Shown here: positions 42,240-55,853 of the stretch, one piece after another
Layout of the letters: the number at the start of each line of letters is the position of its first letter
How positions within the stretch are numbered: position 1 is the stretch's first letter
DNA from: Takakia lepidozioides
Taxonomy: Eukaryota; Streptophyta; Takakiopsida; Takakiales; Takakiaceae
Direction of reading: 5' to 3'
Assembly (NCBI GenBank): GCA_030704615.1
Contig: CM060731.1
Location: 54,792,221 to 54,856,220 of the forward strand
DNA length: 64,000 nucleotides
Program-made: the position numbers and the translations under genes
The notes under the pieces: model-generated
Database searches by the model: none
What the model was told of the DNA's origin: nothing
Seen by the model: the letters and a program-made list of their open reading frames with translations, nothing else

Positions 42240-45200
42240 AGTGTGAGCGTAACATTGTTTGATTTGTTGACAGCTTCAACACAAGCTTTGTTGAAAGTTG
42301 ACACATAGTGCATCTCATTGGAACTTTTTACAAGGGCAGGTTTGGGAATGCCATAGAGCTATGTGAAATCATCATTAGTTTCAACCTGGTTATGTGGCTT
42401 TCGAAGGTGTTTCTACACCAAAAACATTCTTATTTTGTTGCGAGGCACTCTTAGCCTAACGGCCTTGCCTCTGATGTTCAATAATGTTGTTCTACTTAGC
42501 AAGATGCCTTGTGGATGCGAAATTACTTGTACTCCCCAGTCTTTTATTTGCAAGCCCTTATAAGACATTCACTGATGCATTGAGAATGACATGATGACAG
42601 AACATAGGATGCAGATAGTAGATACCTGTTCGCATAGCTGGTCCATATCAGTTGGAGTCTGAATAATGTGGCATGATATACCCTTGGTAAATAGGGTATC
42701 CAGAAACACTCCCTCCATGCGCGCTACCTTCAAGCTCCTCTCCTTCTGTTACCACTCTTAACTGTCTCTCACTCTCAATCTTGATAGCCACTCTCACTTT
42801 CGATAGCTGGAGTGCAGGATGTCTCTCGATCGATGGTTGGTTGCCCACCGTGCCACATTTCTCTCTCTCGCGTGGGCCCTTCCAGGTTGAACAACATGCA
42901 TTTGTCACATTCCTATGTGCCATGTACCATGCATGTCACTTCACCTGCTCCCATCACATCTACTTTTATGTTCTGTGCAATACAATGATTTTGTAGTACA
43001 TCAAATCCATGCCCTGCTTGAGCCCTCCATCGCTGTTAACCGCGCGCACCCACGGTCGACTGCGACAAACTTCACCCGTTGTTCTATGGGGTCTTGGCCT
43101 CTGACAGTATAGAAGGCACGCACGCCAGGCAGCAAGCGGACAGAGCACGTAGGGATATACATATAACGTCCTGCGTTTTGGCAGGCATCTGGTCACTAGA
43201 GAGCCGGGTGCCTGCATAGTGAGCTCCTCTCAAATTTACTGGAATGGAAGCTTTCACGGGTCTTCAATACGTGAATTCACCTGTGTTTACATGATTTATG
43301 GTTCGAAGCTTCCTAACAGTAACCGGGCTCAGAGTGCATGAAATCGTGACCTCATTTCTGGTCGCTTGCAAGGCCATGAAAGACAACAGAAGGACTACCT
43401 AGCCTAGGTGGAGTCTGGGCTCAAAAGCTTATCTGCACCAAAGCTTGAGTCCAAAAAGCACAGCAGACTTCAGTGCAAAAGCGTCCAAGTTCGAGCGGGA
43501 ATACTGCAGTATTGATTTGTAATGAATCGCATTTATTTTAGCGAGCTACCCTAATAGTAGCTGTAGCCTTGTAGGGAGCCTTTCAGTGACAGCAAGACAA
43601 GAACATGAGTTAAACTGGTGGAATCATTCAAAGTTATAACATAATGATGGTATTTCACCCTACGATTGAATGTTGCGTATTCAATAATGTGAAGAAAAGC
43701 TTCTTATTCGTATCTGAGTAATGAAGACTCAGGTCGGCGTTAAATCAGACATATCATTAGCATCTAACGGTGCATCGAACTTCGATCGTGACTGTCAGCG
43801 TGGATACGTGGCTCAGAAGTAGCTGGAATCGTGGGAGGTGGATTCTATGGTGGTTTCTATGAAGAACACGCAGTTTAGAAGCATGTACAGCGATGGTGGC
43901 TCACCCGATGTATTTTCCACTTGCATAATACTTAAGCTTATATAAGTTAGCCAGAGTTACTCTATCTGTTGCAGACAGTACCACATCTCAAAAGAAGGTC
44001 GAATATAAATGTATTTCATTTGGAATCTGCCATGATCTGGTCAGAGAAACGTCAAAATTTATTTGCCGAGAGGAAGGGCATCGCCACAGGCATGGAATCC
44101 GAAAACACAGCTGGTAGGGACATTCAATACCTCTCTAAAAAGTGTCCACGCTGTGAAGGCACAAATGATTAAAAAAAAGTTACTAACATCGTGCACGGCT
44201 CCCAAGCCGCACCGGAGGACAATCTTCAACTACCAAAAGGACAGGACTGTAATAAGCCAAGTACGCAGAGGTAGAGACATTTGTTGTCTGACAAGGACTG
44301 TTCACTGCAAAATGCACTTCCTTGCTAGCTGCACACAGTGGTGGGCTTTTACGCAGGTCTATTATTTAAGGCTGTGGCCTGCAGAACTTTTGGGTTCATA
44401 ACTAGTTCCTAGATATTACAGTTCGAAAAATTAACCTGGTTGTTATCTTCAATCATATGATAGGTCGGACTTAACCAGAACCTTCTGTTGAGAATTTGGA
44501 GGTAGCTTAGTCGATACGTGGAGTCGAGTGTAGAGAAATGGCATAGTAGGTCTGCCGTCTCACGCTGTGAAAGTTGTACTTAAGTTCGGTCTACGTTTCA
44601 CAAGTCACACCCAGATGGAGCTTTGCTTCTACAAGTGTGGAACTAGAGCACACATCTAGAAGCTTCTTTCTGGGCTTCAACGTGCTTGACTCTCTTATAT
44701 CACAAAGTTCTGCGAACAAGCGCAAGTAGCAATAGTAAGCCCAGCGCCAAATGAAGACAGAAAGCGAGGCAGCCCAGCAGAGGTCGTTGTATAAACAGGG
44801 ACTCCACACCTAATTCCAAGGAGAAGAGCCAAGTGACGTCGCCGGACGGAGATGTACCGGAAGCAGTCGGTAGCGCGTAACGGCACGTCTGCTAATGAGC
44901 GGTGGTTTATGAGGTCTCCGCGGCCGTGCGTCTGCGCGTCCTGCAGCGCCTGCCCATCACGGGCTTCCCAGCCTGCGCAGGTACTGTCGTAAAGGGTGGG
45001 TTGAGAAGCAGAGGACTGTGCAGGTACTGTGTTTTAGTGTGGTAGACAGAGATGTGCAACCAGCGAAGAGAGCTCGAGGCAGACATGCAAGTACTTCTCT
45101 GATGGATAGTGAGCTGAGAGTCCTGTGTGCGTGATTGGGAGTGAGCCGCACGTACTTGTGCGTGTGATTCATATCTATGCCCAAGCTCCAAGTATCTATT

Positions 45201-45700
45201 ATCCTCCGCCTCACAACTGTCTTCTGCCTTACTTGGTACTTCCCTTCTCCTTTGGAAAGACTTATGAATTGAAGCATCTACTACAGAGGCCGGAAGCTGG
45301 AACTACTCCCCTCCCTCGATTCCAACTGTCATAACTCTCCGTGATTTTCACCCTTGTTTGCATTCATTGATCGTCCTACGAGGTGAAGCACCACAGCTAC
45401 CTGCAGACCTACACAGAGCAGACTTATGCCAACTCCAACACTTCAACAAACTGAAGTTCGCATGTGTAGTAAAGATGGAAATGAACAGGGAATGATGACG
45501 CGAGTAATGCCAACACGAGATTCATGCACTCTGCAACCACCATCTCTGCCGCTGACTTGCCATCATTCACTCTCTCACAGCTGCCAAGTCTTTGCAAATT
45601 GCAACATTTGGATGGAAGTAAATAAATATTAATGCGCTGCTAAAATCGTCCAATCAAACATCTACTTCCCATTTCTCAAACAAAAAGGAAATTGGAGGAA
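42240..45700. other. Gene-free stretch
   Basis: About 3.5 kb without a supportable gene. Frames near 42648-42996, 43969-44401 and 44591-45334 lack known domains and overlap on opposite strands. No RNA gene or ordered repeat is seen. Confidence 0.4.
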
Positions 45701-45707
45701 TTGAGAA

Positions 45708-45935
45708 GGAATTGTAGCTTAGATGGTTAAGTGCACTTTGTGCCACCCAGTTGATTCTGGGGTCAAATCTTGCTACTGACGGGTGGTATATGGTTCCTGG
45801 GCGGTGTCCCTCATTCGCCTCCATGGCGCATAAATGAAAGAGGTTATTTTCTCCTCTCACTACTAAGGGGCCAAATTTGTGAGCTGGCGCTCCCAGGTGT
45901 TTCCCTTTTTTAATAAAAACAAACAAAAAAAAACA
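45708..45935 (+). mobile_element. tRNA-derived SINE, copy 3
   Basis: A-box-like TAGCTTAGATGG lies at 45715-45726 and B-box-like GGGGTCAAATC at about 45759-45769. The body has GCGCATAAATGAAAGAGG, GGGCCAAATTTGTGAGC and GGCGCTCCCAGGTG, with an A-rich tail. It is more diverged than copies 1 and 2. Confidence 0.8.
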
Positions 45936-46019
45936 AATTATGTGGGTTGTTAAGAGCCATGAGAACATCTGGTCAATCATCAAATGCAGTGATTGTTCAG
46001 CCAATTATTCTAGGATTTC

Positions 46020-46200
46020 TCAGAGCTAAGGAAAATATTTTCCTAGAGCTTTATGCCTTGAAACATGCATTTGGAGATTTGATATTTGGAGTTTGTTTGA
46101 GATTTTAGGCATTTTTTTGTAAAGTTTCTGGAATTTCGGCAGTTTTTCCTAAATTTGCACTTAATTATTAGGCAGATTCATTTCTAATTATTTAGTGCCG
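46020..46200. repeat. TTAGGCA-motif fragment related to the 25.8-kb MITE
   Basis: TTTTAGGCATTTTTTTG and TTATTAGGCAGATTCATTTC resemble the interior of the 25828-26671 MITE. Its inverted ends are not found here. Confidence 0.45.
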
Positions 46201-47460
46201 GATCAGCCTTCCCACTACGGCAGACTTGTATGAAAACTTTGTGATACACCTGGTACCAGGACCAGACTGGTATGTAAAAAACTTGATACCAGTCCAACAC
46301 CGGTTGAAACTGATATATACTAGTTACTAACTAGTACTGGGGTAGACAGGCCTATGGCCATTCATCTAACGATGGCGGAAGATCTAACGGTGAATTTTTG
46401 TCGTTTTTACCCCGGATCAAATTGATAAGATGCCCCACATCTAGGGCATCCCAACACATTTGGAAGTGCCTGATTTCATGAAGTCCACACAAAGTTGTGG
46501 GGTTTCAAAGTTGAACCAATCAGAAAGCTTGTGTGAACGTTGGGCCCTATGACCAATCACATTTTTTGGGTGGGGTTCTATCAAACAACTGTTTGCCAAG
46601 TGGCAAGACTGAGCAGTCTTATGCGGCCTGACCCGAGCAGTTATGAGGTGACCGGTCATAGGTACTATAACGGTCATAGGATGTTTTACCCTACTATACT
46701 ACTGGTATGGACTCTAGCTATTTTTATGAATCCGGAATAAAAGGATGCCCAGAGGTTCATTCAAATAGAAACAGCTTCTGAGCAGTGTAGACAATTGAAT
46801 CATATCTTCACTGACAATAGTTTCATTCTATGGACCCACTTCCTGGGAATTGGAGTCTTCTATTCCCAAGCACGCAGTGTAAGCAGCCTCCGACGTCTGT
46901 AGCCTGGGTTCCTCTATGATGACTGACAAGTATAATGATGCCCAGACTTTGGTAAACTAACCCTCATGTTCAGAAGAGCATAGCAAGTCCGGCGAGAGAG
47001 TGACAGGCAGTGCTCAGATGAGTGGCAGGCACAACATATGCGTCTGCGCCACGAAGATGCTGTGTGTGTGAGGCAGGTGCCACACGTACCTACTCATTCT
47101 CACATATTCTCCCTGCTCTACTTTTCATCCCTCTACTCCCACTTTCATCTCACCCTCCTTACCCAACAAACACCAAAACAGAAACAGTAACCATCCACAA
47201 CACACTCTTGAGCCCTACACCGTCGGTCTGCCTCATCAGTGTTTTCTGTTCAAATACTAAGTATTTCAATAGTTTGATGGAGGGAATACACTTTCACGGT
47301 TTACAAATAATAATAAATCACAATATCTCAAGAGACCCAAAGTTTATGCTTAAAATCTGGCAATGTATATATATATATATGTATAGGAGATGATGTATGA
47401 GTGGCAGTCAAGTTAATTGGGTGGCAATTGCCCGAGCAATCGAGAAAAACACAGGCACTA
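46201..47460. other. Gene-free stretch
   Basis: Near 46240-46330, TGGTACCAG / GATACCAG motifs form several small inverted repeats. No gene is supported. Confidence 0.4.
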
Positions 47461-48582
47461 GGGAATTCCAAAAAGGCCTTGATGTGAAATGCACTTGATC
47501 ACCCCCTTAAAAGTGCGCAATTCAATTGAACTGCTAAAACTAGCTTGAAAACAACCCTAATTTGCAATTCAATTGAATTGCTAGTTGGCAATTCACTTGA
47601 ATTGCTGACTACAATTCAATTCAATTGTAATCTATAATTTTTAACTTATTTCTGTATATATTGTATATATATGTACATATTTAAATTATACATATACACA
47701 TACAAAAGTATAAGCTAAAAATGCATGTTGCCCGTCTATTCTTGCTGTCCTTTGCCCGTGGTAAGGTTTGAGCCCGAGATAAGCCTAAGGGAGAGGGAGA
47801 GAGTGAGAGGAAGTCACGAAGCGCTTGTAAAAGCAGGATTGTCCCTATTTGTGGATGTTGGTGCGCCAATATATGGATATGTACATATACCAAATATGAT
47901 ACCAATGTAAGAGTATCAACGTGTAAGAGTTTGATATATTAAACTTACATGGAACACACATCCCAACTTCAACATGATACCTTTGTAAGGGTATCGAAAC
48001 AATATTATTTTTTATAATTCTCAAGATGAACATATCATTTGTTTTCTTTGTCCTGGGCCAGATACTTACTAGTGTTAGAGGACTACATGATGATGCAGGG
48101 AAGCCTTTCATCAATTGTCAGGTTTGATTTTGTTTGTTTCTTTCAAAGCCAGCCATGTTTCTTTTGCCATTGAATCACAGGAAGGTTCTGATCTCTCTCC
48201 CTCTCTGGCTCTCCTTCTCTCGCTAAGGGTGGCTTCACAACTCCACAATTTCCTCCAGGGCACAAGAAAGAGGGGCAGCAAGAATAGACGGGCAACATTG
48301 TATTTTTAACTTATACTCTTATATATGTATAAGTATAATTTGAATATGTACATATACATATACATATTATATATTATATACAGAAATAAGTTTAAAAAAA
48401 AGATTACAATTCAATTGATTTGCAAATTCACAATTCAATTGAATTGCAAATTACAGTTGTTTTCAAGCTAGTTTTAGCAGTTCAATTGAATTGCCCTTGT
48501 AATTCAATTGAATTGCGCACTTTTCGGGGGGTGATCAAGTGAATTGCGATGCATTTCACATCAAGGCCTTTTTGGAATTCTC
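47461..48582. mobile_element. 1.1-kb foldback-type DNA element with ~300-bp inverted ends
   Basis: The left arm 47461-47757 begins GGGAATTCCAAAAAGGCCTT; the right arm 48266-48582 is its imperfect reverse complement and ends GGAATTCTC. Both arms contain several copies of the palindrome CAATTCAATTGAATTG, AT-rich TATATAC runs, and an inner block TTGCCCGTCTATTCTTGCTG (47729-47748; inverse at 48277-48296). The ~500-bp interior has no gene. The target duplication is unresolved (TA flanks both ends). Confidence 0.85.
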
Positions 48583-48589
48583 TACACGC

Positions 48590-51500
48590 ACCATGCGGCT
48601 CTCCTGTGAAAGCTGAGCACCATTTACCAATTTGTGACTACTTGCTTGACGCGTAAGAAGAAAAGAAAATAGGTGGCCCTTTATTCAACCGCGTTCCACT
48701 CAATACCATATAGTAAGGCTCAAAGCAAAAGATGTGGCGTCAAAATCTAGTGTGCCACAACAGGACCTCCATCAACTTCGGGATTCAATAGTAACATCTG
48801 TTGGTTGCGAGTGATAGTAAGGAGCGTGTGTTTGACTACGTAGAGCCAAAGCGAGTGATGAGGACGGGGCAGGGAGCGAGGGAGGCAAGAAGAGGACACG
48901 TCCATTCTCCTGAATTCATGATGTCTACGTTACCAAACCGGATGATTCTGTTCTCCATCCCGTTGCTTCTGTTCGTTGCCGGAGAATAGGAACGTTGGAG
49001 AATGGATGAATGCATGACAGTCGCTGGGCAAAGCTACGCGACAACAGCCGGCTTTCCATCCACAGGGCCCGCCCGGGCATCTCGAGGGTCAGAACTGGTC
49101 CCACCCCCGGTATTATCGCTGAACCACCTGGCTTTTTCAGGCTGGACCTGTCAGTAGCCTTTCTGTCAGGAGCGAGAAAAGGAATGGATAGTTTCCATCC
49201 GAAAATAGGTGATACTTCATCCATCCATGCTCACATTTGGTAACAGAGTTGGTTTAGTAATAGAGTTGGTTTGGTTAGGTTGGAGTATTTAAAAGTCGTG
49301 AATGAAGAGAGGTGAAGGATGATATTTATTAGTTTCCTGAGACACTCATAACAATCTTCATCCGAAAGGATTGTAACAGCATATCCCTTCGGATGAGAGC
49401 ATGGCACGTTCGTTCGAATAGATGGAGGAGCGACGCACGCACGGATGAGGTGATGGATGGATGATGGACAGAAGAGGGGCAGAGATGGATGAGAGAGACA
49501 GCATCGATCCGCGTGACGGTAGCGTGATGAGAGGGCGCAGGATCCAGAGGGGGTGGCAGGAGTGCTGAACTGAAGCGATGGACTGGGGCAGCTTTTTCTT
49601 GGGCCGCGAGACGAAGCTCCTCGCTTTCCGTGAGGGTGTCGGTCGCTGGCTACAGCCTTCAACTCCTTTCTTCACTTTTCGCAACATATCCGCTTGCAGA
49701 ATCTTGAGGAGGAGCAAGTGTTGGCAGCTTGGGATGTTTTAAGTAATCGGTGGGCTCGGCAGAATTAAGAGAGAGAGACTATGGTGGATGAAGAAGGCCC
49801 TACATCTGTGGTATCAGAACGCCATCTCCAAGGAGAAGGACACCCCACAACTCCATGGACGCTACAAGTTTGGGTAGGAGACCCCATTAGCATTTCCCTG
49901 GAAAGAGGACCTTACACCTACATGGCAGTTGGGGGGTCCTATTGCAGTCCGGCACTATGATTAGCAGTGTGATGGTGAAATCCATCGATATTGGAAGGGC
50001 ATGTGGCCGTTCTACGGTCTATAAAGTATACATGAGCTGCTTGTTGTGAGCACTACAACATTATCTGGTATGCTATCACGCCTGAGGGCTGGAAACCTGT
50101 GGTACATACGCATTTGGCGGCCTCTGCCGTGACCACTAACTTTAGATCGGAGTATTAAAGGCTTTACCATAATGAAAATGTTTTTAGTCAGGAGTTGAGT
50201 GGATAAATCTACTCCTGTTCTGACAACTCCAGGGAACTTTACTTAATGGTACTGCTAATAAGTGAATTTTTGCACTTGCATGCGGAACTCTGGCACCGCG
50301 GCTTCTGGACAATACATTCTAAGCGCCGGCACCGTATTCAGTACTCCATAAAGTGCTCGATTGTACCCAGGTTTTATTCCCGCGATCCATAATTTCAAGT
50401 ATTGTAATGTGATGAATGTAAGGGGCAGATGTAGGCCGCTGGCCAGCCAGTGAGTTTTGCGACCTCTGCTTTATAGATTCACTGCACGACCTCCATCAAC
50501 TCGTGCTGCTCCAATGTAAATATCTACTTAGCCTGGCGAGTCGGTGACCATGAAGCAACTGCACACTAATGTAATCCTTCGATGGTGAGGCGTGTACATC
50601 TTTAACCCTGTGGATTCCGGGTCGATGTAATGTAGGCTGATAAATGCACAAGGGAACGCGAGTCGAGAGAAAAGCGTAATCACACAAAAAGAGAGTAAAT
50701 TTTGTCAGCACACGCGCGCCGGAAAATAACCTGCGTCTCAACAGTTGTGTTGAAAAGTAGCTTTGAGAATCGCGTATGTATTATTGTCAGCGCTGCCACT
50801 ACATATAGCAGGAGAAAGTAATTGACAGTGACATAAGCTAGGAACTATGGATAGTGTCTCCATAGACCCGTGACAGCTATTCGCTGGTGGTGTTAGCTAC
50901 TACATAGCTCGGCACATTTTAACTGGCACTTTTTACGGAGGGCTGCGAATAAACTTTTTCGCCTAATCGATAACGTAACTCGGAAGCCCTTGACTACTCA
51001 CTGCCCGCATCTGCAGATAGATGCCCAATATGTTCCACCAGAATTACAACTGTCATCTACAGGCAAATGCTACGTGGGCTCCAATGTTTTATAATCAGGC
51101 ATAGAATATGTTAGCATGCTGAGGTCGATCGTAACTTGGATATTATGAACTCAAAAGGCGTACTGTTCTACAATAGTTTTTGATTGGCGATGATCGTGTG
51201 TGTTTTAGATGCGTATATAGCTCCTCAAGACACAGGAGGCGGGAGAGGATCTGTCCGGGGCAAAAAAGTTAGCGGCAGGGGCCGATTTTGTCGTTACCGA
51301 GGTAAAGTAGTTACTATACCTGGGCAAATCCAATCCGAGAGCAAGCACTAAGACTCAACAACCTAGGGGCTTCACAGGCACGGTAATAGGGCCCGGAGTG
51401 AAATGCTCTCAGGTAAGGGAGATTACTATTGAGCATGACGTCAGCTGATAAAATCTCTGAGAACTTCTGGCAATCACCTGGGCTGGCAGCAGCCAGCTAA

Positions 51501-52540
51501 CAGGACTGCTCTATATGAGGACTTTGCTCAAGGAGCACCTAATCTAGAGCAAAGTTTAGAAATTGGCCTCCTGACTTGTGGCTTGCTATCTTTCCTCCCT
51601 ACAGGTGACATGGAGTCAATTCACCCCAAAACTTCCTGCTAGGAAAACTAGAAAGGTTTCTAGTATCTACAAGGATCAAGACTTTGTAATGGTGTGAGCT
51701 TGTCGACTTCTTTCTGAATCCAATTGGTGAGAACCAGAGCCCCACAAACTGACGGGGAGAGAAGCCCTTGCAATCTAGTGCGCCCCTTATTAATCTACAG
51801 CAGACTTGGGTGTTGCTTTGAGAAGTGTAACCTGCAAGACGAAAAGCTGAAGGCCATAAATGCACGGAGATAGAGTGTGTCAGGGTATGTCTGGAGCGAG
51901 TCAATGTGTCGGGAGTGGGACGGGGTGGGCCCGCCCCGCACTTTTGAGTTTGAATGCCAACCACTAAACTTGTGTCACAACCCTACTTACTCTCGCTCAT
52001 CGATGCACTAATCGCACTCATCACTTCACTAATCTCACTGCTCTGTCAGCGCTGATTCATTTTGTAGTTACACGACCGGAAATACCGGTGGCACAGTCGG
52101 TGAGCGCCGGTTAGCACCACGCTTCTATCGTCAGGCCCGTTGATGAGGTAAGCAGCGACCGGTAGATGTTAGGTTCCACAGGGTGTAGCCGGTGCTGAGA
52201 CGGGTGGCTAAATGCAGTGATCCTGCAGGGCGTGCTCGAGGTGCTGCGTTTGGGAGTCGTCTCGTTCTCTCGCTGCTCTGCGCCACTCGCTCTCTTTCTC
52301 TGCGGGTTGTCTCTCGGTGAGCTGGGTTTGCTCTCTTTCCGTCTTCTGTAGCACGTGAAGCCTGGGCACCCTTTCAAATCCAATTCAGATCTTACTCTCC
52401 CGGCATTACGCGTGCGTGCTGGTTGTGCATTCCCTCTTTCTAATCTGCAGTTACCGCTTCTCTCCTTAATCTGCAACACTCTCTGGTGTCTGCCTTGTGC
52501 GGTTTTACAGTTGTGGAGTCCTTTCTCTTCGTTAGGTCCA
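48590..52540. other. Gene-free stretch
   Basis: About 4 kb in which I cannot support a gene. Minus-strand frames near 48925-49224 and 49231-49717 and others near 51599-52575 show no domain or splice logic. No RNA gene is seen. Confidence 0.4.
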
Positions 52541-53265
52541 CTAACTCTACTTCTGGTTTCGAGGATGTAGATCACATTCTGCCTTCTTCCTCTTTACTCT
52601 CTCTCCTCTCTCTCGAGCTTGAACATCAGTTCCAAGCTCCGGTATTGCTCTCAACATCTTGTGGATAGATATTACCTTACCTTGATGTTTTCCTCCTTAG
52701 ACGGTATTCTCTAGCTGAGTTGCAGGCTTCTCCGGTTAGCAGTAAGGAAGATTTGTACCTCTACCAGTTTCCACAAAAGTCTTCTTGCTGCGCAGTTCCC
52801 GTTCTAGCAGTAGCCATAGTCCTGAATCAGTAGTCAGGTCGAGTGTATGTACTCTTGAAGTCCTCATCGCCTATTCAGGGTCTAACAGCGGCATCGTCTG
52901 AAGAAATTCGTTGACCATCTCTTGCCCTGCCGTTGCGGGCTCTCTGCTTAAGATGAGTGCGACTCCTGCCGGCCTTTACGGTCTGGAGCGGAAGTTCTGT
53001 AACGAGCTTGACGGAATAGTATAGCGCTGTCAGTAGGTCTCTTTCGGTTTTCTCAGTATGCCGAGGTTCTGCGTACCTGAGGATTGAATCAGGTTTCGAT
53101 ATAGCGCCTCTTGCTGACCTTCATGAGCTATTGTCAATCGTACTAGAAGAGGTCATTCCTATAGAGATATCAAAAAAGGTGTTCTCAAGGAGCCAGTCGC
53201 TTGAAGTTGCAACCAAGATCTTCCGTTTAATTCTAAGGTCTCACAAAGGCTTCATTGAGGGAGTC
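52541..53265 (+). promoter_or_regulatory. Probable promoter/5' leader of the HSF gene
   Basis: A pyrimidine-rich tract (CTCTCTCCTCTCTCTCGAGC at about 52599-52618) lies 650 bp before the start codon, as is common in plant core promoters or leaders. A clear TATA box or canonical heat shock element was not found. Confidence 0.35.
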
Positions 53266-55118
53266 ATGTCTCTGTCTTTCGATACCGCGGAGGCAGGGAG
53301 CCTGCTTACGTACGACTGTCACCGAGCCGTGCCCGCTCCCTTTCTCACCAAAACCTATCATCTGGTGGACGATCCAGCCACAAACGATATTGTTTCGTGG
53401 GGAGAGGACCAGACCACATTTGTTGTATGGCGGCCACCGGAGTTTGCAAGGGATCTACTGCCTAATTACTTCAAACACAACAACTTCTCCAGTTTTGTCC
53501 GGCAGCTCAACACCTACGTGAGTCCATAATATTTGAACGACAGATTCAAGAGTGTTTGGACTTCGTAATGTACGTGACAGTCCCTGTATATAGATTGTAG
53601 TTCATAGTTAGCGGATCTTGTTCTCAAATGACCAGTCTTTTGGCACGCTTCGTGCAGGGTTTCAGGAAAATTGTCCCTGACCGCTGGGAATTTGCCAACG
53701 AGTTCTTCAGGCGAGGGGAGAAGCAACTTCTATGTGAGATCCACCGGCGGAAGACCTCACAACCAACCTCTGGTAATGCTTCACAGCCAAGCCGGTCGCA
53801 TTCTCCATCAAACTCTGGCGAGGATCAGGGATGGTCCCCATTCTCGTCTCCATTATCTTCTCCACGAACAACGATCATTCCTAATACTGCGACTGTTCTT
53901 ATGTCTGATGAGAATGAGAGGCTGAGGAGAGACAACAGTTTGCTACTTTCAGAGCTGTCTCGGATACGTCGCTTGTATGACGATGTTGTTGTGATTCTCC
54001 AACAGCAATCAAAAACTTCTTTTCAGGATGCGGGCTCCTTGAGCAGGTATGGCTTCTATAGTAAGAGATGAGACGAAAGCACTTGCTATGCTGGGAGATG
54101 CATGTCACTTTTCCAGGACTGTACATTGTTCATATTTCTTGCAGATGGTGGCCATCCTAACTGTAACCAGTTGAAAATTGAGTGTGTTATAAACAAACAG
54201 GCTCATACTTGTAACTGTTCGCAAACACTACTTCTAGAAGCTTACTCTACCCCAGGAAATGTTTCAAACAATACTCTGTAGTTGTCTCCATTCATATACT
54301 AAATTTGCACACACACACACGGATCCTGGACCCTTCTTAATTTCACGTAGTGTACACCAGAGTGTGTTCAGAGTTGACTCGTGTTGCATTGCATTGTACC
54401 AAATAGATCTCTCAGAGGTGGACCACCTGGGCAACTGATCTTACAATGACCTGATTTCTACTGCACTACACACATGAGACTAAGGACTTGACGTTTGTGG
54501 TTTAATTGCAGCAGGATCAAAGGCACTAGTTGCTCCCTGGGTGTGCCGATAGTGGAAGGACTATCAGCAAAGCTGGGGGACTCCGTAGCTGACCAGCTTG
54601 AAGCTGCCGCAAGAAGGGAGGAGATCCGGGAGCTTTCACTCCAGGTGAAAACAAGAAAAGATTCAAATAGCGGGGCCATCCCTCTCTTAGAATCGTCCTA
54701 CGCAGGGCTCCTTGCTCTGCAACCTCAGAGCATTGCCCACAGAGATTCAGCCACTCCTAAAGCCTCGACTCTCTCATTCTTGGATGGGAAGCTTCGGGAG
54801 ATGGCTTCGAATGCCAGCAGAGCTTCAGTCATGGATGAGGTTAAGAGTCCACCAAAACTTTTCGGGGTTCATCTGCACGGGAAGGAGCTTCGTCAACCTG
54901 GGAGTTGGGATAATCTCGACCTTAGCAGAAAACGGCTTCGCTCGGATTCTTGGGATGTCCTAGAGCAACCTGTTAATCCAAGAAACGAATCAAATATCGC
55001 GAGGCTTCCACCTTCAAAGTGTGTCAAGACAGAGTTAGCGTTAGAGTTGATACCCACATCTGCAGAGGCACCTTGGCTGCGAATTTGTGCTGCCCGGGAT
55101 GAAAGAGTGTACATTTGA
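53266..55118 (+). CDS. HSFB: Class B heat shock transcription factor, 3 coding exons
   Basis: Exons 53266-53517, 53658-54046 and 54512-55118 join in phase to encode 415 residues. The DNA-binding domain (about residues 23-116) reads [48 protein letters not shown] and [20 protein letters not shown]. The first intron sits exactly at the LNTY/GFRK junction, the conserved position in plant HSFs. A leucine/hydrophobic-repeat oligomerisation region follows (about 165-200, [19 protein letters not shown]) without the insert of class A. The C-terminus carries the class B repressor motif KLFGV (329-333) and a basic SRKRLR cluster (352-357), the likely nuclear signal. No AHA activation motif is seen. Class B HSFs bind heat shock elements and mostly repress or modulate. 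ATG 53266 is the first in frame. The third exon begins at a tandem CAGCAG acceptor. Confidence 0.93.
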
Positions 55119-55800
55119 GGGCATCGAGTCAGAGAAGATCTATCTGTCTCCCAAGGCCAAGAGTAAGAGAGGACTAGTTGGCTGATCCATTTGGAGGTCC
55201 AAACAGAAGTTAGCCGGTTGTTAATTGTCATTGTAAGGGGTCATTGCCCCGGGTAAGACGGCCATACCCACATTGTAAAAATGTGAACACCAAGGGAAAG
55301 ATGTAACTTAGATCCAGATATTTTGTAGTCTCTTGCAGACGGTCCTTTTGATGGGTATAAATTGTATGAATGGAAATGAGGAAATGTTGTCTTGGAGCCC
55401 TTGCAAATTGGTAAACTTTATAACACACGAACTGATAAACCTAAGAACATCTCAACCAGCTAGTCTACTTAGGCCACAAAGATCCCAATTCGTAGTAGCA
55501 CACGAAAGTATGAGCTTGAACTCAGTGCACAACCAATCTATAAGGCAGGCGTCCGCGTAAACAAGCTCTCCAGAATATCCACAAGCTCTCCAAAATATCC
55601 TTTGAATTGTTCTTCGTCTAATCACTTCAACAATTTCCTGTGGATCACTATATACAAGTTACTCCACTTGCAAAGTGCAGTCTTAAACACTAAGGATAGG
55701 AAGGAGGGTGAGTGAGCAAATGTTGCCATAGCACATTTTCCAGATCAGCTTCGATGACTTTTCCACCTTGCAGTGTAATAAGTTTGGCGAATGCTCCAAG
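55119..55800. other. Spacer between HSF and gypsy element
   Basis: This holds the HSF 3' end and flank. ATATCCACAAGCTCTCCA-like blocks are duplicated at about 55566-55600. No gene. Confidence 0.4.
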
Positions 55801-55853
55801 GTCTGTCCAAGGTGTCAGAACGCTGGTTTAATCATCCTACAGATGGCTCAGTG

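Noticed and set aside
52890-52920. Heat shock element near GAAGAAATTCG upstream of the HSF
   Set aside because: The GAA and TTC units do not have the required 5-bp phasing, so self-regulation cannot be claimed.
53131-53265. N-terminal extension of the HSF starting at 53131
   Set aside because: The codon at 53131 is TTG, not ATG; the first in-frame ATG is 53266 and lies at the usual distance from the DNA-binding domain.
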